Below are positions 5,389-5,419 of a stretch of DNA of 5,419 nt, in pieces. This DNA is from DASPTT01 sp035623275 (GTDB lineage Bacteria; Actinomycetota; Acidimicrobiia; Acidimicrobiales; UBA8190): contig DASPTT010000035.1 in NCBI GenBank assembly GCA_035623275.1, forward strand, positions 1 to 5,419, given 5' to 3'. The notes beneath the pieces were generated by a model, which searched no databases, had not been told where the DNA came from, and worked only from the letters and a program-made list of their open reading frames with translations. A program made the translations under genes and the position numbers. Within the stretch, counting starts at the first letter, position 1. Each line of letters opens with the position of its first letter.

Positions 5389-5419
5389 ATGGAAAGGCAT
5401 GACGATGGTGGACTTCTGG
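5389..5419 (+). CDS. Possible first codons of a divergent plus-strand gene (cut by window edge)
   Basis: A good Shine-Dalgarno sequence, GGGGAGG (5376-5382), precedes ATG 5389 by six bases, opening a frame MERHDDGGLL that is still open at the edge; ATG 5383 is in the same frame but too close. A second possibility is ATG 5399 or 5405 in another frame (MTMVDFW or MVDFW) served by GGAAAGG (5391-5397). The bases here are less GC-rich than inside the genes. Only about ten codons are visible, so neither frame nor function can be decided. Confidence 0.28.
   Translation, partial: MERHDDGGLL

Noticed and set aside
3894..5402. 502-codon plus-strand open frame antisense to the oxidoreductase
   Set aside because: It lies opposite a gene with clear FAD motifs; its product is rich in Arg, Gly, Ala, His and Val without any recognisable domain, as expected for the antisense phase of GC-rich codons.

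Overview
The window is very GC-rich throughout and its codons end mostly in G or C. GTG starts are common, and two genes have TANNNT boxes placed just before a start codon. Together with the protein families present, this suggests an actinobacterium (Actinomycetota). I cannot name the genus; a deep-branching group such as Acidimicrobiia is only a guess.

Layout: five genes lie head-to-tail on the minus strand and fill about 95% of the window. In transcription order (right to left) they are: a FAD-dependent oxidoreductase of the phytoene-desaturase-like/PYROXD2 type (5264-3687); a small zincin-like metallopeptidase (3690-3346) joined to it by an ATGA overlap; a LigD-type primase-polymerase (3274-2264); a PHP phosphoesterase resembling a PolX that has lost its polymerase core (2256-1240); and an ATP-dependent DNA ligase of the LigC/LigD type (1221-145). 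The left edge holds the last ~40 codons of a plus-strand gene converging on the ligase. The right edge may hold the first codons of a divergent plus-strand gene.

The three left-hand minus-strand genes look like one DNA repair module. The order POL, phosphoesterase, LIG matches the domain order of mycobacterial LigD, but it is split into three polypeptides and uses a PHP-family enzyme instead of the unrelated LigD PE domain. The best characterised parallel I know is the mycobacterial Prim-PolC/LigC pair, linked to gap filling in excision repair. No Ku gene is in the window. The PHP protein keeps the pol-beta-like 8-kDa/HhH region and all the PHP metal ligands I can place, but it lacks the nucleotidyltransferase core and the lyase lysine.

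The oxidoreductase and peptidase form a separate, tightly coupled pair of unknown physiological role. A 71-bp gap with a TANNNT box separates them from the repair genes, so the repair module may have its own promoter. No RNA genes, mobile elements or CRISPR arrays were seen, and no gene-free stretch exceeds about 150 bases.
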